Source of the DNA: Pedobacter sp. BMA
GTDB lineage: Bacteria; Bacteroidota; Bacteroidia; Sphingobacteriales; Sphingobacteriaceae
NCBI RefSeq assembly: GCF_001027745.1
Contig: NZ_LECU01000001.1
Span: 434,001-498,000, forward strand
Reading direction: 5' to 3'
Length of the DNA: 64,000 nt
The notes under the pieces are model-generated. The model worked only from the letters and a program-made list of their open reading frames with translations, had not been told where the DNA came from and ran no database searches. The translations under genes and the position numbers were made by a program. Shown piece after piece: positions 1-8,475 of the stretch (the stretch's first letter is position 1; each line of letters begins with the position of its first letter).

Positions 1-1
1 T

Positions 2-1213
2 TTACTTTTAGCTACCGTGATTATCAGTATCCTCTACATCACTTTTATTTTCAGTTTTACCGAACTGTCGACAGCTATTCCTTCTGCCGGCGGACCGTTT
101 TCTTATTCTTTGAGGGCTTTTGGCGTTAAAGGCGGATTAATTGCCGGTTATGCTACCCTGGTGGAGTTTCTGTTCGCCGCCCCTGCTATATCCATGGCTT
201 TAGGCAGTTACATTCATTTCCTATATCCGTCATGTCCTGCAATGGCCATATCCATTGCTTCATTTTTGGTATTTACCGGCATCAACTTGTTGGGTTTAAA
301 AGAAGCAGCCTGGTTTTCTTTAGTAATGACGGTACTTGCCATTGTAGAGTTGCTGATTTTCATTGTGATTGCCGCACCGCATTTTAAAATGCAGACCTTC
401 TTACAAAACCCTCTGCCATTCGGTCTCGGGGGCGTGTTCAGTGCACTTCCCTTCGCCATCTGGCTATTCGTTTGCCTGGAAGGCATTGCCATGGTTGCAG
501 AAGAAGTTAAAGATGGGAACAAAGCCATCGCACGCGGATACATTTCCGCTTTGATCACCTTAATTATCCTGGCTTTTGCAGTGATGATTTGTGTGGGCGG
601 AATTGCGCCATGGCAGGAGCTCGACAACCTCGATTATCCTTTACCCGAATCTTTGGGCATTATACTGGGCAGGGACAGCAAAATTACGCGTCTTTTTGCC
701 GGGGTGGGACTGTTCGGACTAATTGCATCTTTCCATGGCATTATCATCAGCTATTCGCGACAAATTTTCGCCCTCTCCCGGTCTGGCTATCTTCCCAAGG
801 CCCTGAGCTGGGTAAGCAGGAAACGCAAAACTCCATATGTGGCGCTGTTTCTAGGTACTGCACTGGGTATTTCTGCCCTTATGTTTTTCGATACCGGAAA
901 ATTGGTGATTCTTTCCACTATTGGAGCGGTTGTGGTGTACATCATCAGTATGCTAAGTTTATTTAAGCTGCGGAAAAGCGAGCCGGATATGAACCGCCCT
1001 TTCCGGGCGCCATTCTACCCTTATTTCCCGGCTATAGCGCTTACCCTTGCCGCCATAACACTGGTATCGATGGTTTATGGTTATCCGGAACTTTCGGGTA
1101 TATTCCTGATCGGGCTGGTAATTTGTTTTGCTGTATTATTGATCTCAAAGAAAATGGGCAACAACTCCATAGGCATAGAAGAAGCAGAAAATCATCATCA
1201 ACATGAGTTATAA
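2..1213 (+). CDS. eat: ethanolamine permease (APC superfamily), 5' end cut by window
   Basis: This is an inner-membrane amino acid/polyamine/organocation (APC) family transporter, probably importing ethanolamine. The reading frame is open to the left edge (L-L-L-A-T-V precedes the first possible GTG at 17), so the true start lies outside the window. The visible ~400 residues hold about ten hydrophobic helices and the family-typical stretch ELSTAIPSAGGPFSY (near residues 16-30 counted from the GTG), followed by a helix resembling the ethanolamine permease group. The substrate is inferred mainly from context: its stop codon overlaps the eutB start by 11 nt, so the two genes are translationally coupled. 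A different amine or amino acid substrate is possible on sequence alone. Confidence 0.88.
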   Translation, partial: LLLATVIISILYITFIFSFTELSTAIPSAGGPFSYSLRAFGVKGGLIAGYATLVEFLFAAPAISMALGSYIHFLYPSCPAMAISIASFLVFTGINLLGLKEAAWFSLVMTVLAIVELLIFIVIAAPHFKMQTFLQNPLPFGLGGVFSALPFAIWLFVCLEGIAMVAEEVKDGNKAIARGYISALITLIILAFAVMICVGGIAPWQELDNLDYPLPESLGIILGRDSKITRLFAGVGLFGLIASFHGIIISYSRQIFALSRSGYLPKALSWVSRKRKTPYVALFLGTALGISALMFFDTGKLVILSTIGAVVVYIISMLSLFKLRKSEPDMNRPFRAPFYPYFPAIALTLAAITLVSMVYGYPELSGIFLIGLVICFAVLLISKKMGNNSIGIEEAENHHQHEL

Positions 1214-2594
1214 GTTTACCATCGGTCATTATGTATATGAGTTTGAAAATCTCAGGGTATTGCTGGCCAAGGCGAGCCCGCTACGATCGGGTGATGTATT
1301 AGCCGGGCTTGCTGCTGCAAGTGCCGAAGAGCGTATTGCGGCACAGATTGCACTGGCAGATGTGCCACTTGTCAACTTTCTGAACGAAGATTTTGTGCCC
1401 TATGAAAGCGACGAAATCACGCGGTTGATTATCGACGGGCAAGATCAGCAATCTTTCGCTGCTATTAAACACTTTACCGTGGGCGCACTGCGCGACTGGT
1501 TACTGAGTGACGAGGCGAGTGCAGCTGCCATAGAATCGATATCAAAAGGACTTACGGCAGAAATGGTTTCAGCAGTTTCCAAACTGATGCGAAACCAGGA
1601 CCTGATATTGGCAGCGAAGAAACTGGAAGTGGTTACCCGATTTCGAAATACTATCGGTTTGAAAGGACACCTATCCGTTCGACTACAGCCAAACCACCCT
1701 CTGGATGATTTAAGGGGCATTGCAGCCGGGGTTATTGATGGTTTAATGTATGGTGCCGGAGATGCGGTGATTGGCATCAATCCGGCAACCGACAACCCGC
1801 ATAAAATTGCAGAAATCATTCACATGCTCGACCGTCTTAGACTACAGTTTGATATGCCGGTGCAAAGTTGTGTGCTTACGCACGTTACCACCAGCATTCA
1901 ACTAATTGAACAGGGTGTTCCTGTTGATCTGGTATTTCAGTCCATTGCCGGCACGGAGAAAGCCAATTCGAGTTTCGGCATTAACCTGTCGATACTGGAA
2001 GAGGCACATGAGGCGGCACTTTCATTAAACCGCGGTACCGTTGGCAAGCAGGTAATGTATTTTGAATCGGGCCAGGGCAGCGCGCTTTCGGCCAATTCAC
2101 ATTTTGGCGTAGATCAGCAAACCTGCGAAGTGCGGTCGTATGCCGTTGCACGCCGCTTTGATCCGCTTCTGATCAATTCAGTAGTCGGTTTTATCGGACC
2201 TGAATACCTTTTTGACGGAAAGCAGATTACAAGAGCAGCCCTGGAAGACCACTTTTGCGGAAAGCTGATGGGCCTGCCGATGGGCATGGATATTTGCTAT
2301 ACCAATCATGCGGCAGCAGACCAGGATGATATGGATAACCTGCTGACCTTACTTGGTGTTGCGGGAATCAATTTCATTATCGGTGTTCCGGGTGCGGATG
2401 ATATCATGCTGAATTATCAATCGACTTCATTTCATGATGCCATGTACATCCGTAAAATCCTGAATAAACGTCCCGCTCCTGAATTCGATCGTTGGCTGCA
2501 ACATCAGGGACTTTTTGATGCAAACGGTCCGAAGCCCCACACTTCAGCCAGGCAACTCCAGGAATTAACCTCAACCATACTGGGTTTATGCTAG
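1203..2594 (+). CDS. eutB: ethanolamine ammonia-lyase large subunit
   Basis: EutB is the catalytic heavy subunit of the adenosylcobalamin-dependent ethanolamine ammonia-lyase, which converts ethanolamine to acetaldehyde and ammonia in the cytoplasm. The 463-residue product has the length of known EutB proteins (about 450-460). It is collinear with the family, including the G-D-A-V-I-G-I-N-P segment near residues 186-194 that lines the TIM-barrel active site, and a C-terminal GVPGADDIMLNYQSTSFHD stretch. The ATG at 1203 sits inside the end of the permease gene, and the TAG stop overlaps eutC by 7 nt. No microcompartment shell gene, EutA reactivase or EutR regulator is visible, so this is the simple permease-EutBC arrangement. 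Activity requires a cobalamin supply encoded elsewhere. Confidence 0.96.
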   Translation: MSYKFTIGHYVYEFENLRVLLAKASPLRSGDVLAGLAAASAEERIAAQIALADVPLVNFLNEDFVPYESDEITRLIIDGQDQQSFAAIKHFTVGALRDWLLSDEASAAAIESISKGLTAEMVSAVSKLMRNQDLILAAKKLEVVTRFRNTIGLKGHLSVRLQPNHPLDDLRGIAAGVIDGLMYGAGDAVIGINPATDNPHKIAEIIHMLDRLRLQFDMPVQSCVLTHVTTSIQLIEQGVPVDLVFQSIAGTEKANSSFGINLSILEEAHEAALSLNRGTVGKQVMYFESGQGSALSANSHFGVDQQTCEVRSYAVARRFDPLLINSVVGFIGPEYLFDGKQITRAALEDHFCGKLMGLPMGMDICYTNHAAADQDDMDNLLTLLGVAGINFIIGVPGADDIMLNYQSTSFHDAMYIRKILNKRPAPEFDRWLQHQGLFDANGPKPHTSARQLQELTSTILGLC

Positions 2595-3352
2595 AAAAAA
2601 CAAACGAAATTGCCATAAAAGATCTCTGGGAAGAGTTGCGGCTTTTCACGGCAGCCCGCATTGCGCTGGGGAGAACCGGTGTGTCGTTACCGTTAAGCGA
2701 ATCGCTGAAATTCAAACTTGCCCATGCGCATGCACAGGATGCGGTGTATTCCGATATGGACGTCAATGCTATCGAAACCGCGCTTGATGGTTTGGGCATC
2801 ACACATGTAATGGTGGAAAGCGGCGCAACCGACCGGACGACCTACCTGCAACGCCCGGATTTCGGCCGTAAACTCAGTGCCAACTCCACTGCATTACTTC
2901 AAAATAAAAGAAGTATTCAGAAAGATATCTGTATCGTGATTGCCGACGGACTTTCGGCCTTCGCTGTAAATGAAAATGCCGTAAAAGTAACTTCATTGTT
3001 CATGGAGTCGCTCAGTAGCAAGGGTTTTACCTTTACCCCTGTTGTACTGGCCAAACAAGCCAGGGTGGCCATTGCGGATGAAATTGCCCACCACCTCAAT
3101 GCCCGTTTATCGGTGATTCTGATTGGGGAAAGGCCGGGACTAAGTGCTTACGACAGCCTGGGCGCATACATGACCTATATGCCGCAACCCGGTTATACTG
3201 ATGAAAAAAGAAACTGCATTTCCAATATCCGCGACCTTGGTCTCCCTCCTGATGTGGCGGCAGAAAAACTGAGAGATCTGGTTGTACGCTCGTTGCAGCT
3301 TAAACTGAGCGGCGTAAACCTTAAAGATGATGATCGACCACTTTTATTATAA
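2588..3352 (+). CDS. eutC: ethanolamine ammonia-lyase small subunit
   Basis: EutC is the light subunit that completes the B12-binding site of ethanolamine ammonia-lyase. The 254-residue protein is shorter than the enterobacterial homologue (about 295), mainly because the N-terminal extension is short. The family segments TAARIALGRTG (near residue 18), SDMDVN, IVIADGLSA and LIGERPGLSAYDSLGAYMTY are present. The ATG at 2588 overlaps the eutB stop by 7 nt, which supports coupled translation and fixed stoichiometry. Only 2 nt separate its stop from the next gene, an acid phosphatase lipoprotein, so that gene is very likely in the same transcript. Confidence 0.96.
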   Translation: MLEKTNEIAIKDLWEELRLFTAARIALGRTGVSLPLSESLKFKLAHAHAQDAVYSDMDVNAIETALDGLGITHVMVESGATDRTTYLQRPDFGRKLSANSTALLQNKRSIQKDICIVIADGLSAFAVNENAVKVTSLFMESLSSKGFTFTPVVLAKQARVAIADEIAHHLNARLSVILIGERPGLSAYDSLGAYMTYMPQPGYTDEKRNCISNIRDLGLPPDVAAEKLRDLVVRSLQLKLSGVNLKDDDRPLLL

Positions 3353-3354
3353 AA

Positions 3355-4158
3355 ATGAGAAAAACTCTACTATTACTCGCAATGACCACAATATCTGTGT
3401 TGTCGTGCAAAATGAATACCCAGCAGCAAAAAGATCAGCTGCAGCTCATGCCGGAGGCACCAGCCTGGGGTGCCCTATGGCAACAACGGGCGGCAGAATA
3501 CCGCGCGCTGTCTTTTCAGGCCTATAACTTTGCCCGGTTAAGCTTTGATGCACTGGAGAGGAAGCCATCCGGAAAACCACTTGCTGTTGTGACCGACATT
3601 GATGAAACGGTGTTGGATAACAGTCCATACTACATTCATCAGGCCATTGCTAAAGCAAATTATTCTGATTCAACATGGGTACAGTGGACCAAGCAGGTAC
3701 GGGCTGACTCGGTTCCGGGCGCACCCTCATTCTTTAAGTATGCGGCATCAAAAGGGGCTACCGTTTATTATGTCACCAACAGAATCCTTCAGGACAAAGC
3801 GGCGACGATTGAAAACCTGAAGAAATTTGGCTTTCCAAATGCCGATGAAGAACATTTGTTATTGCTGGAGACGACTTCCTCAAAAGTAGCACGCCGGGAG
3901 AAAATAGCGGCTAGTTATGAAATCGGATTGCTTCTAGGCGATAACCTTGGCGACTTTTCAGGCTTGTTCGACAATCATGCGGAGCAAGACCGAAAAGAAT
4001 GGGTAGAAGAAAACCGAAGTCAATTTGGGAAGAAATTCATTGTACTGCCCAACGTGATGTATGGCAACTGGGAAGATTCATGGTATGGTAAACAAACCCC
4101 GAAATCCTTTACCGATAGCAACACCGTTTTGAATGGATTGATGAAGAATTATAAATAG
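3355..4158 (+). CDS. HAD acid phosphatase / 5'-nucleotidase, lipoprotein e(P4) family
   Basis: This is a class B/C-type non-specific acid phosphatase of the haloacid dehalogenase superfamily, probably anchored in the outer membrane or facing the periplasm. A signal peptide ends in the lipobox S-V-L-S-C (Cys18). The catalytic D-x-D motif reads TDIDETVLDNSPY (near residues 81-93), the family signature YYVTNR follows, and the GDNLGDF motif near residue 200 gives the acidic metal ligands. P4 homologues remove phosphate from NMN, 5'-nucleotides and small phosphomonoesters. Its position 2 nt behind eutC suggests co-expression with ethanolamine use. One possible role, inferred only, is freeing ethanolamine from phosphoethanolamine before import. 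Confidence 0.9.
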   Translation: MRKTLLLLAMTTISVLSCKMNTQQQKDQLQLMPEAPAWGALWQQRAAEYRALSFQAYNFARLSFDALERKPSGKPLAVVTDIDETVLDNSPYYIHQAIAKANYSDSTWVQWTKQVRADSVPGAPSFFKYAASKGATVYYVTNRILQDKAATIENLKKFGFPNADEEHLLLLETTSSKVARREKIAASYEIGLLLGDNLGDFSGLFDNHAEQDRKEWVEENRSQFGKKFIVLPNVMYGNWEDSWYGKQTPKSFTDSNTVLNGLMKNYK

Positions 4159-4198
4159 GAGTTTTAAATTTCTATTTGCATATTTGCGCGGGAGGTTG

Positions 4199-4810
4199 TT
4201 ATGCTGGCTTATAGCGTTCCAGGCTTCCTCGCAATCGTGTATAGGCCATATGCAACTGGTTTCTTACCGTTTGTTCGGAGATCGACATGTCTTCAGCAAT
4301 TTCAGATATTGTAAGTCCTTTCTCCCGCTTTAGCTGATAAACCATTCGCATGCGTAAGGGCAAACCCTTAATATTGGTTTCAATCAAATCTTTCAGCTCT
4401 TTTGCGATGAACAACTCTTCCACGCTGTCTGTTAATTCGTTATCGGCAAAATCGGTTTGATTGACGTATTTGAACCTTACCAGCTCATGTTGGTATAAAT
4501 GGAATATTTTATTGCGCAGAATGGCATATAAAAGAGCGATTACACTACGCTGTTGCTCCAGCGTATCCATTCTACCCCAGAGTACGACAAAAGCATCCTG
4601 TACTAAATCTTTGGCAATAACCGGACAACCTACTTTTGAGACTGCCTTTTTGTAAAGCAGCATCCATGAAAATTTGAAGATATGATTGAAGGCGCGTAGT
4701 TTGTCAGTCTGTAAATGCCTCATAAAATCTCTGTCAAGATTTAATCTGTTGTATTCCAATTGTTGATGTTTTTTATGTTTCGTAACTAAGCAAAACGCAG
4801 CGGCATCCAC
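4199..4810 (-). CDS. ECF-type RNA polymerase sigma-70 factor
   Basis: This is an extracytoplasmic-function sigma factor of the Bacteroidota type. Sigma region 2 spans about residues 38-105 (AF..IFKFSW...AKDLVQDAFVVLW), and region 4 about 140-197 contains the helix-turn-helix LTISEIAEDMSISEQTVRNQ. No FecR-type anti-sigma gene is adjacent, and neither SusC in the window carries an obvious STN signalling domain, so its partner is unknown. The first ATG at 4810 gives an unusually long N-terminus. A TTG at 4759 or the ATG at 4723 could be the real start; the residues just before 4723 (NLDRDF) still fit the family's first helix, which favours 4759 or 4810. Confidence 0.88.
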   Translation of the reverse strand: MDAAAFCLVTKHKKHQQLEYNRLNLDRDFMRHLQTDKLRAFNHIFKFSWMLLYKKAVSKVGCPVIAKDLVQDAFVVLWGRMDTLEQQRSVIALLYAILRNKIFHLYQHELVRFKYVNQTDFADNELTDSVEELFIAKELKDLIETNIKGLPLRMRMVYQLKREKGLTISEIAEDMSISEQTVRNQLHMAYTRLRGSLERYKPA

Positions 4811-4846
4811 CGCTGCGCTGCAAACCTGTTACGAATGGACTCATCC

Positions 4847-4975
4847 CTATTTTTTGTTTTCAGACCAGATTTCCAATTTCACCCATGTATTTGAAACCTG
4901 TAGAGTTGTCTTAAACAAAATATCCATTTCGTAAGGCAGGCTATCGGGACCTTGGTGTAGTCCCAACTTCTTCAT
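4847..4975 (-). CDS. small ORF of 42 codons, unknown or remnant
   Basis: A 42-residue reading frame (beginning MKKLGLHQGPDSLPYEMD, ending in an acidic-basic tail with WSENKK) starts only 4 nt after the oligo-T of hairpin copy 1. The short leader TTTAAAC before its ATG matches the leader before the crystallin lipoprotein gene at 8348. Composition looks protein-like, but no family was recognised. It could be the C-terminal remnant of a larger deleted gene that was fused to the repeated leader, a genuine small protein, or chance. Confidence 0.3.
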   Translation of the reverse strand: MKKLGLHQGPDSLPYEMDILFKTTLQVSNTWVKLEIWSENKK

Positions 4976-4979
4976 GTTT

Positions 4980-5025
4980 AAAAAGGGCCAACCGTCATCA
5001 AAACTAACCTGATTACGGAGGCCCC
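4980..5025 (-). terminator. hairpin-oligoT repeat, copy 1
   Basis: Read on the minus strand, arms GGGCCTCCGT (5024-5015) and ACGGTTGGCCC (4995-4985) pair around a ~19-nt loop and are followed by five T residues, the form of an intrinsic terminator. It lies 3' of the crystallin lipoprotein gene ending at 5050. Two further copies occur at 6682 and 8386 with almost identical loop sequence. Confidence 0.7.
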
Positions 5026-5049
5026 AGTTTATGTTCTAACTGTTATTCA

Positions 5050-6645
5050 TTATTCTATTTTGCAGGAGCTCATGGAGTCGTTCGCACCGACAGCTACCAG
5101 GCTGGCATTATCTGCAGTTTGCACCCAGGAAGTACCTGCGAAATTATCACTCTGGTAAAGGGTTACCTTCCATCCGCTGGGAACGCGAAGCGATGAAGCC
5201 CAGTCGTTTGGTACGCCCTTCGCCGCGAGCTGAGCTAAAGTGTAAGTCCCTTTAGGGAGTGACTGACTCGCCGTTCCGGCATAGTTCGTGTTTTGATAAA
5301 ATACTACTCCACTTTGGATGCCGTTTAAATAACGGTAGTTTTTTTCTGAAAGGATGTGAGCGGTCATCCACACGTTTGTTGAATACTCGCCAGAGGCAAT
5401 ATCAGCATTCACGAGATAATCCCATTCATCAGTATTGTATCGTACGGCTATCGGAAGATACCGCTCATGGAGAAAACTATATCCTCCGGCATTGCTATTC
5501 GTACCGTCAATACGGCCGGAAATTGGCCAACCAAGAGATTCTTTATGAGCCATAACATCAACAACAGTATTGGAAAAACGCTGAACGGCTGCCAGTGGTA
5601 CGGAATATCTTCCACTTAGGTACGCTTGAAAAAATCCACCAACATCGTAACGACCATGGGGGGTGTCTTCTGGAGAGGTAGAAACAGAATGTATTGCATA
5701 GTTCCAAAAATATACCGGAGTTCCTGAGGCAGAGGTTTTTGATACCGCACTGGCTAAAAACCAGTTCAGTGACGTTTGAACGAGTTGGTCATAATCGGTC
5801 ACCTTGGAAGGAGCATCCCCTAAAATCTGATGACACTCGGCAAGACGTTGAAATGCGTTGTTCAGCATCATCTGTTGATTCCATGGCAGCGCACCCCCAG
5901 GAAAGAAGGTCCATCCTGTAAGGGTAGTATAATAAAATTTATTATCTGTTGAATCAACCATATATTTTTTTATATATGCCGCTGTTTCTTCACATCGGGC
6001 TACATAGGTAAGTGCCCGGGCTCGATAGGTTGCTCCGTAGGCATTTGGATCTCCACTTCCTACGGTAAGATTCCAAAGTGCCGGACGTGCGAGAATGAGT
6101 TTAGCTGCGTAGGCTATGTGACCCACAATATCCCCTTGAGCCGCATCAGCCTGGTCGGTACTGGAAGTATTCGGCCAGACAGGTTCGATATTTCCATTCC
6201 ACATCACACGTTGTCCACCACTCGCCGCCGGAAGAATGTCGTTTCGACAAGTGATCGCCTTATCTGCAAATTGCAGCATATGATCTAATAGTATCCGGTC
6301 TTCTGTCACTTCGAACATCAAACCAAGCCCTTGAAGTGCGCCACCTCCTTGACCATAAACCCAAACATTTGTTGGACTCCAGTTGTTGGCAGGAAAAGAT
6401 CTCGCCAGCATATACGACTTAAAAGAGGCAATTTCGCTAGCGGTTACAGGACCTGCGGTACTTTCTATTTGCATACCAGCTGCCGTAGCAGCGACCGTGG
6501 CCGCGAGTTTGTTACCTGCAAGTGAATCAGAAAACACACTTTCTGCGTTAGAATCTGTTAAATCGAACTTCTTACAAGAGGTTAAAATACTGAAGACAAA
6601 GCCGCTAATCAGCACGCATTTTGCCAAAACTAGGTTCAATTTCAT
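5050..6645 (-). CDS. lipoprotein with unknown alpha-helical domain plus C-terminal beta/gamma-crystallin domain (copy 1)
   Basis: This 531-residue protein has a signal peptide with lipobox I-L-T-S-C (Cys24) followed by KKFDLTD, and is predicted to be a surface or periplasmic lipoprotein. Residues ~60-440 form a mostly helical domain rich in Trp and aromatic residues (NVWVYGQGG, WNGNIEPVWPN, GHIAYAAKL, PWNQQMM, YDVGGFFQAYLSGRYS). Its pattern suggests an alpha/alpha-toroid like many glycan hydrolases and lyases, but no known family was recognised. Residues ~447-531 are a beta/gamma-crystallin fold with two N-D-x-x-S-S calcium-site motifs (NDWASS and NDSMSS). It is a tandem paralogue of the gene at 6753-8348 and lies in the SusC/SusD/fucosidase locus. 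A glycan-binding or glycan-cleaving role is inferred only. Confidence 0.85.
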   Translation of the reverse strand: MKLNLVLAKCVLISGFVFSILTSCKKFDLTDSNAESVFSDSLAGNKLAATVAATAAGMQIESTAGPVTASEIASFKSYMLARSFPANNWSPTNVWVYGQGGGALQGLGLMFEVTEDRILLDHMLQFADKAITCRNDILPAASGGQRVMWNGNIEPVWPNTSSTDQADAAQGDIVGHIAYAAKLILARPALWNLTVGSGDPNAYGATYRARALTYVARCEETAAYIKKYMVDSTDNKFYYTTLTGWTFFPGGALPWNQQMMLNNAFQRLAECHQILGDAPSKVTDYDQLVQTSLNWFLASAVSKTSASGTPVYFWNYAIHSVSTSPEDTPHGRYDVGGFFQAYLSGRYSVPLAAVQRFSNTVVDVMAHKESLGWPISGRIDGTNSNAGGYSFLHERYLPIAVRYNTDEWDYLVNADIASGEYSTNVWMTAHILSEKNYRYLNGIQSGVVFYQNTNYAGTASQSLPKGTYTLAQLAAKGVPNDWASSLRVPSGWKVTLYQSDNFAGTSWVQTADNASLVAVGANDSMSSCKIE

Positions 6646-6681
6646 ATGTAAATTATTTAGTTAGAGAATATTCATCTAAGT

Positions 6682-6727
6682 AAAAAAGGGCCAACCGTTA
6701 TCAAAACTAACCTGATTACGGAGGCCC
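6682..6727 (-). terminator. hairpin-oligoT repeat, copy 2
   Basis: This is the same hairpin as copy 1 (arms GGGCCTCCGT and ACGGTTGGCCC on the minus strand) followed by six T residues. It sits 3' of the lipoprotein gene ending at 6753 and about 36 nt 5' of the ATG at 6645. It may terminate the upstream gene, act as a leader attenuator for the downstream one, or both. Confidence 0.7.
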
Positions 6728-6752
6728 AAGTTTATGTTTTAACTGTTATTCA

Positions 6753-8348
6753 TTATTCTATTTTGCATGAACTCATGGAGTCGTTCGCCCCGATAGCTAC
6801 CAGGCTCGCATTATCTGCAGTTTGCACCCAGGAAGTACCTGCGAAATTATCACTCTGGTAAAGAGTTACCTTCCATCCGCTGGGAACGCGAAGCGATGAA
6901 GCCCAATCGTTTGGTACGCCCTTCGCCGCAAGCTGAGCTAAAGTGTAAGTCCCTTTAGGGAGTGATTGACTTGCCGTTCCGGCATAGTTCGTGTTTTGAT
7001 AAAATACTACTCCACTTGGGATGCCGTTTACATAACGGTAATTTTTTTCTGAAAGGATGTGGGCGGTCATCCATACGTTTGTTGAGTACTCCCCAGAGTT
7101 GATATCAAGATTTACAAGGTAATCCCATTCATCCTGGTTATAACGTACCGCGATAGGTAGAAAGCGTTCACGCAGGTAATTATCCCCTCCCGCCGTGCTA
7201 TTCGTGCCATCAATTCGGCCAGAAATAGGATAACCGAGAGATTCTTTATGGGCCATGACATCAACAATTGTATTGGAAAAACGCTGAACGGCTGCCAGTG
7301 GAATAGAATAACGTCCGCTTAAGTAAGCCTGAAAAAAGCCGCCAATATCATATTGCGCATGGCCGGTATCCTCTGGCGAAGTAGGATTTGAATCGAGTGC
7401 GTAGTTCCAAAAATAAACCGGAGTGCCCGCAGCAGATGTTTTCGAGACTGCGCTGGACAGGAACCAGTTAATAGAAATCTGAACCAACTGGTCATAAGAG
7501 GTTATTTTCGCAGGAGCGTCTCCCAAAACCTGGTGACATTCGGCCAAACGCTGAAATGCACTATTAAGCATCATTTGCTGATTCCATGGAAGGGGGTCGC
7601 CCGGAAAAAAAGTCCACCCAGGAAGCGTTGGATAATAGAATTTATTGTCTGATGTGCGAACCATATATTGGCGTATATAGTCAGATGTTTCTTCACACCG
7701 GGCCACATAGGTAAGAGCTCGGGCGTGATAGGTTGCACCATATCCATTTGCATCTCCACTGCCTACTGTGAGATTCCACAATGCCGGACGTGACAAAATA
7801 AGCTTGGCTGCATAGGCAATGTGCCCCACTATTTCGCCCTGTGCTGCGTCAGCCTGATCAGTGGTGGAAGTATTCGGCCACACAGGCTCAATATTCCCTG
7901 TCCACATTACACGTTGCCCACCACTTGCTGCCGCCAGATTATCGTTTCTACAAGCAATTGCCTTATCAATAAATTGTAGCAGGCGATCTAATATAGCCCG
8001 GTCTTCCGTCACTTCAAACATCACTCCCATTCCCTGAACCGTTTTCCCGCCCTGCCCATAAACCCACACATTTGAGGGTGTCCAGTTATTTAGCGGAAAT
8101 GATCGTGCCTGGATATAAGACTTGAATGCAGTAATTTCGCCTGATGTTACAGGACCTGCGGTACTTTCAATTAGCATGCCTGAGGCTGCAGCGGCCGCCG
8201 TAGCAGCGAGCTTGTTGCCGGCAAGTGAGTCAGAAAATAAATCTTCTGCTTTAGCATCTGTTAACTCGGATTTTTTACAAGAGGTTAAAATACTAAAGAC
8301 AAAACCGCTAATCAGCAAGCATTTTGCCAAAACTGTGGTCAATTTCAT
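6753..8348 (-). CDS. lipoprotein with unknown alpha-helical domain plus C-terminal beta/gamma-crystallin domain (copy 2)
   Basis: This is a 531-residue tandem paralogue of the gene at 5050-6645, of exactly equal length. It has the same lipobox (I-L-T-S-C, Cys24), the same helical domain (NVWVYGQGG, WTGNIEPVWPN, PWNQQMM, YDIGGFFQAYLSGRYS) and the same crystallin domain with NDWASS and NDSMSS calcium motifs. The two proteins differ at roughly one residue in five or six over the first 440 residues, but at only about one position over the last 85, where the DNA is also nearly identical. The gene follows DUF5017/susD/susC on the same strand. Hairpin copies flank it on both sides, so its expression may be partly separate from susCD. 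Function is unknown; see copy 1. Confidence 0.85.
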   Translation of the reverse strand: MKLTTVLAKCLLISGFVFSILTSCKKSELTDAKAEDLFSDSLAGNKLAATAAAAASGMLIESTAGPVTSGEITAFKSYIQARSFPLNNWTPSNVWVYGQGGKTVQGMGVMFEVTEDRAILDRLLQFIDKAIACRNDNLAAASGGQRVMWTGNIEPVWPNTSTTDQADAAQGEIVGHIAYAAKLILSRPALWNLTVGSGDANGYGATYHARALTYVARCEETSDYIRQYMVRTSDNKFYYPTLPGWTFFPGDPLPWNQQMMLNSAFQRLAECHQVLGDAPAKITSYDQLVQISINWFLSSAVSKTSAAGTPVYFWNYALDSNPTSPEDTGHAQYDIGGFFQAYLSGRYSIPLAAVQRFSNTIVDVMAHKESLGYPISGRIDGTNSTAGGDNYLRERFLPIAVRYNQDEWDYLVNLDINSGEYSTNVWMTAHILSEKNYRYVNGIPSGVVFYQNTNYAGTASQSLPKGTYTLAQLAAKGVPNDWASSLRVPSGWKVTLYQSDNFAGTSWVQTADNASLVAIGANDSMSSCKIE

Positions 8349-8385
8349 GTTTAAATTATTTAGTTAGAGAATATTCATTCTAAGT

Positions 8386-8433
8386 AAAAAAGGGCCAACC
8401 GTCATCAACTACTAACCTGATTACGGAGGCCCC
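8386..8433 (-). terminator. hairpin-oligoT repeat, copy 3
   Basis: This is the third copy of the hairpin, with a small loop change (CAACTACT in place of CAAAACT on the plus strand), followed by six T residues on the minus strand. It is 37 nt upstream of the ATG at 8348 and downstream of the terminator of the DUF5017 gene. It therefore looks more like part of the lipoprotein leader than a second terminator. Confidence 0.65.
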
Positions 8434-8475
8434 ATTATTATTAATATTGTAATCTGCAAAAACTAAAGTACTGTT

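Larger units (their letters stand above)
4980..8433 (-). repeat. tandem duplication of lipoprotein gene with its hairpin leader
   Basis: Two ~1.7-kb units each contain a 531-codon lipoprotein gene and a hairpin-oligoT element; a third hairpin copy closes the array at 8386-8433. The leader TTTAGTTAGAGAATATTCAT is shared before both genes. The similarity is uneven: the crystallin-coding 3' ~270 bp and the following ~50 bp are about 96% identical, while the 5' part is visibly more diverged. Confidence 0.85.

Noticed and set aside
4199..4810. ECF sigma factor as controller of the adjacent SusCD pair
   Set aside because: No FecR anti-sigma gene and no STN domain in SusC; the divergent hybrid two-component regulator is the better candidate.
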